Of a stretch of DNA of 64,000 nt, positions 44,937-54,326 are shown in pieces (positions within the stretch are counted from its first letter, which is position 1; each line of letters starts with the position of its first letter). The position numbers and the translations under genes are program-made. The DNA lies in the NCBI GenBank assembly GCA_954871525.1, contig OX940861.1, positions 38,019,201 to 38,083,200 on the forward strand. Direction: 5' to 3'. Origin of the DNA: Parietaria judaica (taxonomy: Eukaryota; Streptophyta; Magnoliopsida; Rosales; Urticaceae). The notes below the pieces were generated by a model. That model worked only from the letters and a program-made list of their open reading frames with translations, made no database searches and was not told where the DNA came from.

Positions 44937-46684
44937 TGTTGGACATATGTGTCCTTAAACAAGATATTTTATCCATTTGTAAAAGATTATGACAAGTCGT
45001 TGAATAAAGATGATACTTATTATGATAATCTTATTATAGTTTCTGGTATAGTAAAATAGAATGTTTGATCCTTAGTTCATAAAGGATGCAATTATGAATT
45101 ATTATCACAACAGAGTCAATGTGAAGAAGAATTAATAATCATAATGAATGAACTTAAAATGTCCGTGACCTGATTAACTGGGTGGGAGCCCATTAATCGT
45201 ATAAGGTCATTAATGTGACTACGTGACAATCCTATTCTGGATTTTGTGTGTGTCACGCTCACTAGAAGTGCATTAAGTATGAAGTGTCTTCATACTGGAC
45301 TGGACCTGACTTAAACTCCGGAAGTTATCACATATGACCGTCACTGATAACTTGGAGTTGAGTCACTAGTAGATGATCAAATGGATATTCAATCTAAGTC
45401 CTGAGTGATCTTGAGTCCAAGCTGCTGGCTTGATTGTTCTTTGATTTAACCGTTAAAGAACACGAAATATTACCGCTGTTCCCAACACTATTATTTGGGA
45501 ACATGATAGTCAGCAGTAAGGGTAGCTTGGTCATAGACATGGGCATCACACAGCTCTCTTCAGAGTGATGATGATTCCCTTGATTGTCGGTGGTGAGAAG
45601 TGAGAGGTACCCGCGCGCAACTTATGAATCGAACCATAAGTGGGTTACTCATAATAGTACTGACTGAGTCAAACATGAAAATGCAATGAGGGGCATAACG
45701 GTAGAAACCACCTGCTCGTGTGTGGATCATCAAGTGAAAGATCAATAACCCGAATTTGATTGTATCAATGGACACCCTGCTGTTATAAAGGAAATAATAT
45801 ATACTGTATCACTAAAGAGTGCAGCCTCGGGTCTATAGTGGAATCACTTCGAGGTTTGACGAACAACTAGCAGTTCGTTGGAGCTTAAGTGATACGGGTC
45901 CATGGTCCCCAGGATAGCTCCGTAACGGATGATACGTACGTGATTAAATACATTCTGGATAATGTTTAATTATTTGGCTTGACTTATAAAACTGAAAGGT
46001 CTGTGGCAGACGTCAGATAGTTTTATCGTTAGCGTGGCAAAAGTATCATATTTTGGTACACGAAATTAACTGATAAAATAAAGTTAGAATTTAGATTTTC
46101 TATCAGCACCATGTTGTTGGAAATTAAATTCTAAGCAACTTTGCTTTTTGAACCAAGTCATTTCGACTTACGGTTAGTGATTTATGGATTTTCTAAGTTT
46201 GTGATCGGTTCGATGAACTTTGAAATTAAATCACATGTCACGAATTTAAATGATGGTGTGGCACCATGACATTTTAATGTGTGATATTGAGATCAGGAAA
46301 TATTAAATCACATGCCCACGCTTCGGTACGAGGATTCCAGGAGAATATCCTAGAAGATCACGGGAGTTTCCCTCAGCACCGGCGGAGCCCTGTCCGATTC
46401 AGAACGCGCAGCCGGAAGTCGTCAATAGAGGTACGGCCTTATGCATTGGGTTAATAAATGCAACCATTTACTGCTTTCTATTTATTTCCTATTATTACTG
46501 GATTATTAATAATGATATATGAATATTAAATTACATAATATTTATCAGATCTTGTGAAATGGTTATTATCCGATATCGGATAACAAGTTATTCCGCTTTA
46601 AAATTAATTTTTAAATGTTACCCGGACGGTTCGGAGGTACAATTCGTGATAATTTTCAAGGAATCCGAGACGTGATTCCCAACA
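44937..46684 (+). repeat. 3' LTR of the nested copia, internally deleted
   Basis: Collinear with the 5' LTR but only 1748 bp. The sequence equivalent to about 38807-39794 is missing and replaced by nine bases, AATCACATG (46306-46314). The lost part includes the TATA box. Confidence 0.9.
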
Positions 46685-46882
46685 AGATATACATCTCACA
46701 TATAAACAAATTCATAGTCACAAGCAAACTCATAAAGAAAAGTTGTATACTCATACGATTCAAAATACAAATTGCAAAATATTATACACAATTCAGTCAT
46801 TTACATTCCTTATTCATTAAAAAGATTTACAAGGATCAACCCAAAAGAAAAAGGAAAATTACAAGACACTAAGCCAACCGCT

Positions 46883-47640
46883 CTATACCGAGTCACTCGA
46901 AGAAGAAAGAACGCCGAAGACCGACAATGGTGCCTCATCGGTGGTCGGAGGGTGGCAGGGAGAGAGCGGAGGAGAATCGGGATTGCTGGCAGCTCTCTTC
47001 TCCAACTCGGCCAATTCGGCCATATACTCTTTCTTCAGCCTGCGCCACATTGGCAACTCGGCCTTCCGGACCTCACCAATGGTTGAACGGGAATGAAGCC
47101 CCTCGACGAGCCTGATATTCGAGAAGACGTCGCCCAACAGGCGATGGACATTAATGGCCTCCTCGAGAGCACCAAACCTCTCGAAGGCGCGCGCCAACTT
47201 GTTCGTCGCATCTATGTAGAGGCGTACGCGGGAAAAATGCTCCTCGATCGCCTCGCTACGGGCCGCGTCACGGTTCTCGGCGAGCTTCTTCAGCATGTAC
47301 CGAACCCGAAAAGAGATATGTTCCTCCTGGCCAGGTGGCAAATTCATGGCCTCGGCAATTCGGGCGAGACGCCCGTCCGCCTACCAAAGTCGCGCCGCAA
47401 GGCTCTCTTCGCACTGATGGTAACGCCCCCGTTCCGCGACGAGACACTCCTCAGCGATAGCAAGGAGGCGCCTGCCCTCGTCATGCTCCGCAGTGCGATC
47501 GGCGAGCTTAGCCTCCGCAGCCTCACGGAGGGCAATTTCCTTTCCCAAGGATTCCCTCACCGCGTCCAGATCCGACGCCAACTCCTCGTTCCTCTCGCTA
47601 CCTTTAGCTTGCGATGGAAAGCTTAAGGAGCGCGTACGAA
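46883..47640 (-). pseudogene. Diverged tandem copy of the antisense-ORF terminal region
   Basis: Read on the minus strand, SERNEELASDLDAVRESLGK leads into a coiled coil and, after a frame change near 47345, a segment ending ASNPDSPPLSPCHPP. The same order of motifs ends the neighbouring antisense frame at 47828 (RDPNSPPLSPCRPP). A splice-acceptor-like TCGCAAG stands before the first part (near 47620). It is therefore a second, altered copy of the 3' part of the antisense gene. Confidence 0.6.
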
Positions 47641-47827
47641 GAAAAGAACAAACGAAGAGAAGAACGAAGAAATCTGAACGAAGAAAAGAAAAGAGATTCC
47701 GAAAAATGTATTCATTGATTGATAAGGTGCTTAGATTACAAAAGAGAAGTACACTGACAAAAATATATAATAAAAAAAAACAACAATACAAATAGAAGAA
47801 AAGAGATAAAGCTTCGAGGGGGCCGTC

Positions 47828-49117
47828 CTATACCGTGGACTCCGGAAGCATCAGGATCTCGATGTTTGAGCCGTACTCGTCGCGAGATGAAGGCTCGAGA
47901 GAAGTTCCCTCCGGGACAAGGTCATCGACCCGCCGACCGTCGACGACCGGCGGCCTGCAGGGAGATAGCGGCGGGGAATTAGGGTCCCTGATGGCCTTCT
48001 TGTCCAACTCGCCCGCCTCAGCCCGATGCTTGTCGCGGAGTTCGCACCACTTCAGCAGGCGAGTCCTGAGACTCTCGACAGATGCCGAAGAAGGAAGCCC
48101 CTCGACCAGACTAATGTTGGCCTGATAAGCGGCTTCCAAGCGGTGTGCGTTGACGGATTGGTTGAGGAAATCAAACTTCGCCGAAGAGCGCTCCAGCTTG
48201 GCTTGGGCGTTCTCGAACAGCCGCTCTCGTCCATGACGCTCTTCGACCGCCTCGGCCCGCGCGGCTTCAAGCTCCTCGACGAGCCTCCTCAGCGCGGTCT
48301 TAACCCGGGACACCAGACGATCTTCTTCGTCGGGTGGCGTGCCGACGGCTTCACTAATCTGGCCGAGGTGCTCAGCCTTCTGCCGAAGCTCCTCGAAAAG
48401 ACTCGCCTCTGTACTGCGAGAACGCTCCCGCTCTTCGACTAGAGAATCCTCCTTAGCAGCGAGGAAGAGCTTCTGCTTCGCGAGTTCAGCCTCCGCGACC
48501 CGACGTAGTGAAGCCTCCTCCGCCAAAGCAGCCTTGGCCTCATCGAGGTCCGAGGAAAGCTCTTCGGTCCGCTCCCGAAGTTTCCGCTCGTTGCGAACAG
48601 AAATCTTGAGTTGACTCTGAGCCGAGGTAGACTTCGACGAGAGCTCGAGCGCCTTGCCTCGCGCCTCATTAGCGGATTGCCGCTCGGAGACAATCACGTC
48701 GTTCAGAAAAGCTATTCCTCGGAGGATATGGGAGACACCTTCGGGGTAACCTTCAAACTCGTCGAGAGGGCCGACGATCCCGAGTGAGCTGGCGGCTCCC
48801 AAAGTAAGATCCCTACACGCAAATGAGGAATAGGTTTCCCAATCCTCGTGAGGCGCACTCGGAGAAGGCGTGGGAGGGAAATGAGCTTGAGCCCGGGAAG
48901 AGCAACGAAATGCCTTCCCGAGATCTTGAGATGTCAGAGAGGCTTGCACCGGGACTTTCGAAGAGGGAGACGCATCCCGGCGCAAGGGGGTATCGCCCCC
49001 CAATGATACTGTAAGCAAGCCGGGAGGAGGAATGAGGGAAACCTGAAGGGCGGCGGCGCTAGCCGGCTCGAGTACCGGCGGAACCACCAAGCCCTCCTGG
49101 ACGTCGACGATAGGCAC
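47828..49117 (-). CDS. Antisense ORF, coiled-coil C-terminal part (Tat-lineage extra ORF)
   Basis: A 429-residue open frame antisense to the gypsy genes, between pol and the 3' LTR. A proline/serine-rich N-terminal region is followed from about residue 150 by a long heptad-rich coil (SSDLDEAKAALAEEASLRRV, LRRLVEELEAARAEAVEERH) and a short proline-rich tail. Antisense extra ORFs at this place are known from Tat-lineage elements; their function is unknown. It is probably the 3' part of the gene that starts at 50907; the ATG at 49117 need not be the real start. Confidence 0.6.
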   Translation of the reverse strand: MPIVDVQEGLVVPPVLEPASAAALQVSLIPPPGLLTVSLGGDTPLRRDASPSSKVPVQASLTSQDLGKAFRCSSRAQAHFPPTPSPSAPHEDWETYSSFACRDLTLGAASSLGIVGPLDEFEGYPEGVSHILRGIAFLNDVIVSERQSANEARGKALELSSKSTSAQSQLKISVRNERKLRERTEELSSDLDEAKAALAEEASLRRVAEAELAKQKLFLAAKEDSLVEERERSRSTEASLFEELRQKAEHLGQISEAVGTPPDEEDRLVSRVKTALRRLVEELEAARAEAVEERHGRERLFENAQAKLERSSAKFDFLNQSVNAHRLEAAYQANISLVEGLPSSASVESLRTRLLKWCELRDKHRAEAGELDKKAIRDPNSPPLSPCRPPVVDGRRVDDLVPEGTSLEPSSRDEYGSNIEILMLPESTV

Positions 49118-49139
49118 GTCGGAGGAAGTCGTCGGTTCG

Positions 49140-49540
49140 GATGGAGCAGCCTCGAGAGGCGCCTCTGGTCGCCTTTCCTCAAACTCGAAGGGGGTCTGTC
49201 CTTGATCTCCTTTTTGATCGACGAGCTCGGAGGCCCCTCCTTGATCTCGTTTTTCCTCGACGAGCTCGGAAACCCCTCCTTTATCTCATTCTTGCTCTGC
49301 AGAAAGAGCATATCTTTGATCTTTTTCTTGCCCAACGAGCTCTTGAACTTCGTCAGTCGGAGCAAGGATCCCTCTGGCCGAAGGCAGCGTCGGAGATATA
49401 GGACCAGCAACAGAATCCCGTACCGCCTCGACGGAAGTCTCTCGGGGTGGTGGCGGAAGGAGCTGGGTCGTAGCCTCGAGAGTCTAAGAAGGGAGAGAGC
49501 TTTCAGCCCCCATAGGGGGCGGAGAGGGAGCATTTGGCGC
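49140..49540 (-). repeat. Short tandem repeats between the antisense ORFs
   Basis: On the minus strand, repeated units encode variants of KNEIKEGFPSSS, KNEIKEGPPSSS and KKEIKDRPPSSL. The nucleotide period is about 45. The frame is open here but does not join either neighbour without a shift or intron. Confidence 0.55.
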
Positions 49541-49671
49541 CACGGCCAGATCGCTAAAATCCTCGACGAAGTCAGCCCTCTTCCTCAGGCGTTTAAAAGA
49601 CTGCGCCCTTCCGCTCGGCGCGCTTTTCATCGCCTCAGCTTCACCCGACGATGCAGAGTTCAAGGCCTCCT

Positions 49672-50907
49672 TTACAGCTTCCCGAGCCAGGGTAGCAACC
49701 TCGGACTCGACGGCCGGGGCGGAAACCTTAGCCTTCTTCGAAGGAGGAGCATCGCGTGACTCCTCGGCGGGTCGCCTGCCCGAAGAACTTTATTCTCGAG
49801 AAGACTTCCCCGAGGAGCGAGGAACGGTAGGATCCACGTCTCTTCGAGGAGATCTCTCCGAGGAGCGAGGAGCCTCCGTCTGGCGACGAGCGATGAGATC
49901 CGTCTTGGATTTCGTTTGCCGCTCGTCGCGAACATCTTCACTCGGACGCTTGCCCGAGGAACTACCCTCTCGAGGGGTAAGTCCCATGTAGCGAGGAGCG
50001 TCGGATCTCGCCTGGGACTTCGACGACTTCTGCGCGTCCCACTCCCGCTCGAAGGGAGCACCTTCCCTGACGATGATGGAGTCCACCTTGGACTTCTTCT
50101 TCGACTTTGGAGCAGACTTCTTCCGCTCCACGAGAGACCCTTCCGGAACGGGCTCGCGAGAAAATCCCTCCGGGAGAGTAGCGTCGGGATACGGCCCGAA
50201 TATCCGAGCCAATTGATAAATACTAGACTTCTCGATCCAGTCTCCACCAAAGTCCTTGCTCCAATCTCGACGAGGGTTGGCAAGGAGAGCGTCATGAATC
50301 TTGTTGAAATGCACCTCGGCTTCTCCACCCTCCTCGGGCCTAAATCTAGGAAGATCCACTCCCTCGAGGATCCACTCCCTCGGCAGGAACTTGTAGTGGG
50401 GACCAAAGGTGGTGTGGTCCACCTTAACGAAAAAATACTTGTTCTCCCAGCCGGATTCATTCGACGGCGTGTTCTCAAGAATGTGCGGCCGGACGCGATG
50501 AGAGATGGAGAAGCGGCCCAATATCTTCGGTTTCGGGAGAACTTGAAGAGACGCTTCAAATCTCCGAGGGTGAGCTCCACCTTCTGCTCGCAAGCGATGG
50601 CGAGTGTACACAGAATGAGGCGGATCATGTTGGGGCTCACCTGAGTGATGGGAACCCTAAAGGCGTAAAGAAACGCCACGATCAGATACGGCACCGGAAG
50701 ATGGAGGCCGACGACTCTGAAGAATGACTCGTAGATGCATACATATTCATCTTGAGGGGTATCGGCGAGTTCGCCTTCGTGGGGGAGACGCGCAGGAAAG
50801 ACCTCTGAATCCACGAAGCCATCCGTGATAAGTTTCAATCTTTTCTCCGTCATGACGGAGGGAGGGCTCCGAGTCTTGAACACCGGTCCGGAATCAGAAG
50901 AAGCCAT
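49672..50907 (-). pseudogene. Antisense ORF, N-terminal 'putative gypsy-type transposon' domain (PF04195-like), frameshifted
   Basis: From the ATG at 50907 (MASSDSGPVFKTRSPPSVMT) the frame gives FPARLPHEGELADTPQDEYV, YESFFRVVGLHLPVPYLIVA and SPNMIRLILCTLAIACEQKV, the conserved N-terminal part of the plant family annotated as putative gypsy-type transposon protein. Near 50535 homology passes to the next frame (ILGRFSISHRVRPHILENTP, FFVKVDHTTFGPHYKFLPRE), which stays open to 49790. One small indel therefore splits the domain. A Ser/Arg-rich tail with SSGKRPSEDVRDER follows. The protein has no known activity. Confidence 0.75.
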
Positions 50908-51046
50908 TGAAGAATGTGGGAAGAAAAGGTTGAAAGAATCTGATAATGAAGGAGTGAAGGCAAGAATAGAGAGAAAAGAGTCGCAAAGATTGCAAAAAGA
51001 GTTTGGAAGTTTTTGGGAAAGTGTTTGCTCTGAGCCGAAGTCTCAA

Positions 51047-51053
51047 ATTTATA
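51047..51053 (-). promoter_or_regulatory. TATA box for the antisense ORF
   Basis: On the minus strand CTATAAATTTGAGAC lies about 140 bases upstream of the ATG at 50907, followed by a pyrimidine-rich leader. This fits a private promoter for the antisense gene inside the element. Confidence 0.5.
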
Positions 51054-51428
51054 GAAGATGAAGAAGAGGGAAGCGAATCGGCGCGTTCCGATCCAACGAC
51101 CCAAATTCAAAGCGTGTGAATTCATCAACGGTGTAGATCGAGAAGCCGTTGCAAATCCCAAAGACACTCGAATGCGAAAAGGCAGCATTTAATGCTAAAG
51201 GGATGTGCGAAGGATTCGAGATTGACAGCATAGGAAACAAAATCAACGTGGGGCCCAATGCCAGAGGGTGTCGGGAATGCCAAAGGTCTTTGCCAGGGAG
51301 TACCTCGTCGCAAACTTCCTCGCAGAACCTCATCGCAAAAGTTCTTCGGCGAAGTTTGTCAGAATGCTCGCAGAGAGGTTGTTTTCCATTTTACCAAGTG
51401 CTTACACTTGATAAAATGAGGGACTAAC

Positions 51429-52201
51429 TGTTAAAGTCGGATTTCGTCAAATCCTACCTCAAACACTATTCATGTCATTTTACCTCATAAACGACATGAA
51501 ATGAAGGCAAGGAAATTCGTTGACTGTCAGTCAACAAAGAAGCACGCCCGAAAATTTAAACCCGCGATGAAGTCTGACTGGTTTAGAAGCGATCTGCGAC
51601 GAAACACTTCATCGCGCCTTGATGAGGAAACCTCGAGGAAGAATCCGCGGAGAAGAAGTTCCTCGCAGAGGAACTTTATCGCATGAAAACTCGCCGAGGG
51701 AAAGCTCATCGCAAAACCTCAACGAATTAAATAAAGGAAGAAGTCAAAATCGCGAAAATGAGTGAGAATCAGTTAATCAAGTGAGGAAATCGTGGGATTA
51801 TCGACGTATTCAAGGAAGGCTAGCAACAAATCAAGCAAGAAGAAAGGAAACCCTATCGAGATTCAAGGAAGAAGAAGGGAAACAAATTCTAGAAACCCTA
51901 AGGCTATAAATATGCATATAAATCGAAAGAAAAAAGGAGGATCCTGCAAGAAATCATAGAGAGAAAATCGTATTCTTAAGTCCTCAGTTGCTAAAGTCTA
52001 TAGTAATTCGAGTATTTTAGACAGTTTAGAGAGTCTTAAGAGAATTCATTGTAATTCCATCCTTCAATTGTCCAGCTATTCAACGGAAGAAACCGAGTCC
52101 TCATCGGGAATATAATAAATCAAGAATATTCGTGTTTATATTTTATTGCGTTCTTCGTTTATTCTTGTGACTGAAGAGAGTGGTGCAAATCGCCCTCAAC
52201 A
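51429..52201 (+). repeat. 3' LTR of the Tat-type gypsy element
   Basis: Starts TGTTAAAGTCGGATTTCGTC, ends CGCCCTCAACA, same length as the 5' copy, followed by the duplication GTACC. A purine-rich AAAATGAGGGA lies just upstream. Confidence 0.92.
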
Positions 52202-52206
52202 GTACC

Positions 52207-54326
52207 CATATAGGATTAAAATTTTAAGTATTTTAGTTGCAATTATTTTTATATATATTACTAATTTCAAAGTCTCACCTTGATATACAGTGGTGCAGTG
52301 CTCCTCATTATATGTGCTGAAATAGTCGTCGTATGTTGCTCATTTTAACCTTATCCAACACAAATGACAACTAAATATTTAAGTCTTAACAAATTTGCGA
52401 CGGTTGAGATACACACAAGCCGTAAGTAACTTCGTTCATAAGTTTCTTTTTTTTTTTTTTGCTTTAAAAAAAAAAAAAAAAAACTTCGCTCATAAGATAG
52501 AGCATAGGTATATATGCTTTGAAGGTGTTTTTTTTTTTTTTTTTCTTTAAAAAAACTTCGCTCATAAGATAGAGCATAGATGCTTTGATAGAAACCACAC
52601 GTGTAAAGTGTAATGCGTACCTCTGAAGCTATTGCGATTCTCCACGTGCGAATTACTGTGCACCTTTACCATTCTAACTATGTTCTTAAAAAAGAGGTTG
52701 AAAAGGGTAAATGAAAGCCAAGTTTAAAAAAAAAAAAAAGTGAAGCCCAAAAATGGGTAACTTTGTAAGTAGTGTTGATAAAATCATTCAGTCTCAGGTA
52801 TGTATGTAATATTATATTAAGGTCTCTTGTGTTGTGGGTGAACATGCATGCATGAAGAAGTAATCTCACAGTCACAGCTCCAAACAGGATTGCGAGGACA
52901 TCTCCAACGACACTCCGCGAAGGAAAACGATGATGGGTAGTTTAAGCAGCATTCTGTTTTCATGGTCACTCCATGACATTTCCAACGACACTCTATACAC
53001 ACACAAGGTTAGGTTGCTTCTTTTTAATGTCTTGCATCTTATGTTGTTTCTTTAGAAAACTTGATAAAATAGCACTCCTATTTATTGTAACTAATTGATG
53101 AAATAAGATTTTCATACTTTTTGGAATAAACAGAAGATTCAAGATATGTAGCCAAAAGTTTTGGGTCATCCTAGACAAAGATCACCGAAAATTCTAAGAT
53201 AGTCGAATTTTTGGTCATCTTCGATTAAGGTAGCTGAGATATTCGGCTATTTTGGACGAACATACTCGAAATTTTTGGCTATCTTCGGGGTGAAGTGTTA
53301 CATTTTTAAAGCTATTTTGTCCAAAAATAAAATAAAATTAAACTGTTAATTTTTTTATGCTAAAGCTTGCATGCAAACGTATATAATAAGTTCGTAAATG
53401 TGTTTTTTTTTTTTGGATTAGTGGGTTGTTTTGGTGTCATGAGGATTTGAATCTTGGACTGTTTTGTGCTATTGTCCTCTCGGTCTTATGAAATTAAATT
53501 TAACTCAATCTAATCCCCAAACTCTTTTGAAATGTAACAATTTGACAAACATGGATGTTATTGAGATTTTCCGAGTACTAAGTAAGAATTTTTGTGTTTT
53601 TAGTTTGAGTAAAAAATCTGAAACGGTTTTGGAAGTTATGAAATTCTCTTTCCATGTATGTATTTAACATTGTTAATATGATAGCTATGATACGTATAAA
53701 ATTCTTACTCTAATGGTATTAAATCCTATTTATATTTGTATTTCTAATAACAGCTATTTAATCCGGCTAGTTGTATCAAAACCCTCAGTCCATGTGTAAT
53801 AATTTCTTTTAAACGGAATCAATAATTCGGATTCAAATTTTTTTCTTTCAAAAAATAAAATATTGGAATTTTAAACCCCTGTTGACAAGATTATAGGATT
53901 CAGCACATATTTTCTTAAAACAATATACGAAAAGAATCGGAAATCCGGGCTTGTGTTGTTTGTTCTTTTCCGTCTGTACCAAACACGACAATGTTTGGAA
54001 AAATTGTTGATCAAGACAAAAGAATCTTTCATGTCCTTTTTATATTACCGTTCGATATTTGAACTTTGAACGTGCTTTTTCAGCATTTTTATGCTAAAAT
54101 GTCCCCGTTTTTGTCTAAAACAATTAAGTGAAGAGATTAAAGCTTCGGTGTTTTTCTTTTTCTTTTTCTTTTTTCGAGTGTGTAGTGTTACTCCTAATTC
54201 GAAATCAATCATAATTAGATTTTTATGTTCTCTGATTAACATGTAGCATAAGCTTTTTTTTTTTTTTTTTTATGGATAATTTAATCCTCTTGATATTATA
54301 CAAACCAAGTTACCCTATTTTTTCAG
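52207..54326. other. Upstream flank of the helicase gene, no exon found
   Basis: AT-rich with poly-T/poly-A tracts. A duplicated segment (ACTTCGCTCATAAGATAGAG at 52483 and 52556) and short direct repeats (CTCCAACGACACTC near 52901, TTCCAACGACACTC near 52981) occur. No upstream exon, ATG or promoter of the helicase gene could be recognised; a splice acceptor TTTTTTCAG ends the region. Confidence 0.5.

Larger units (their letters stand above)
37441..46684 (+). mobile_element. Nested Ty1-copia-related element with long LTRs and gene-like cargo
   Basis: LTRs at 37441-40178 and 44937-46684 flank a 4758-bp interior. Perfect 5-bp duplications AGATA (37436-37440, 46685-46689) prove insertion as a unit into the gypsy element. 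The primer-binding site, polypurine tract and an RT-RNase H frame in copia order assign it. No gag, protease or integrase is recognisable; instead the interior begins with a long structured leader and a three-exon gene-like ORF. The solo LTR at 18479-21197 is the same family. Confidence 0.92.
29371..52201 (+). mobile_element. Tat-type Ty3-gypsy retrotransposon, decayed, split by a nested copia
   Basis: LTRs of 773 bp at both ends and perfect 5-bp target duplications GTACC (29366-29370, 52202-52206) define the insertion. Order: LTR, PBS, gag, protease, RT, RNase H, a second RNase H, integrase, a 98-bp tandem array, antisense ORFs, LTR. Two RNase H domains, a hypervariable repeat-rich 3' region and an antisense extra ORF are known traits of the plant Tat lineage. 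Stops and frameshifts interrupt every sense domain, so it is not autonomous. The 9.2-kb copia at 37441-46684 lies inside it. By eye the two LTRs differ at about two dozen positions, many of them C/T or G/A. Confidence 0.92.

Noticed and set aside
46772..49759. Plus-strand frames across the antisense block
   Set aside because: They are shadows of the minus-strand coiled-coil frames, whose heptads and tail motifs are coherent; the plus-strand readings are not.
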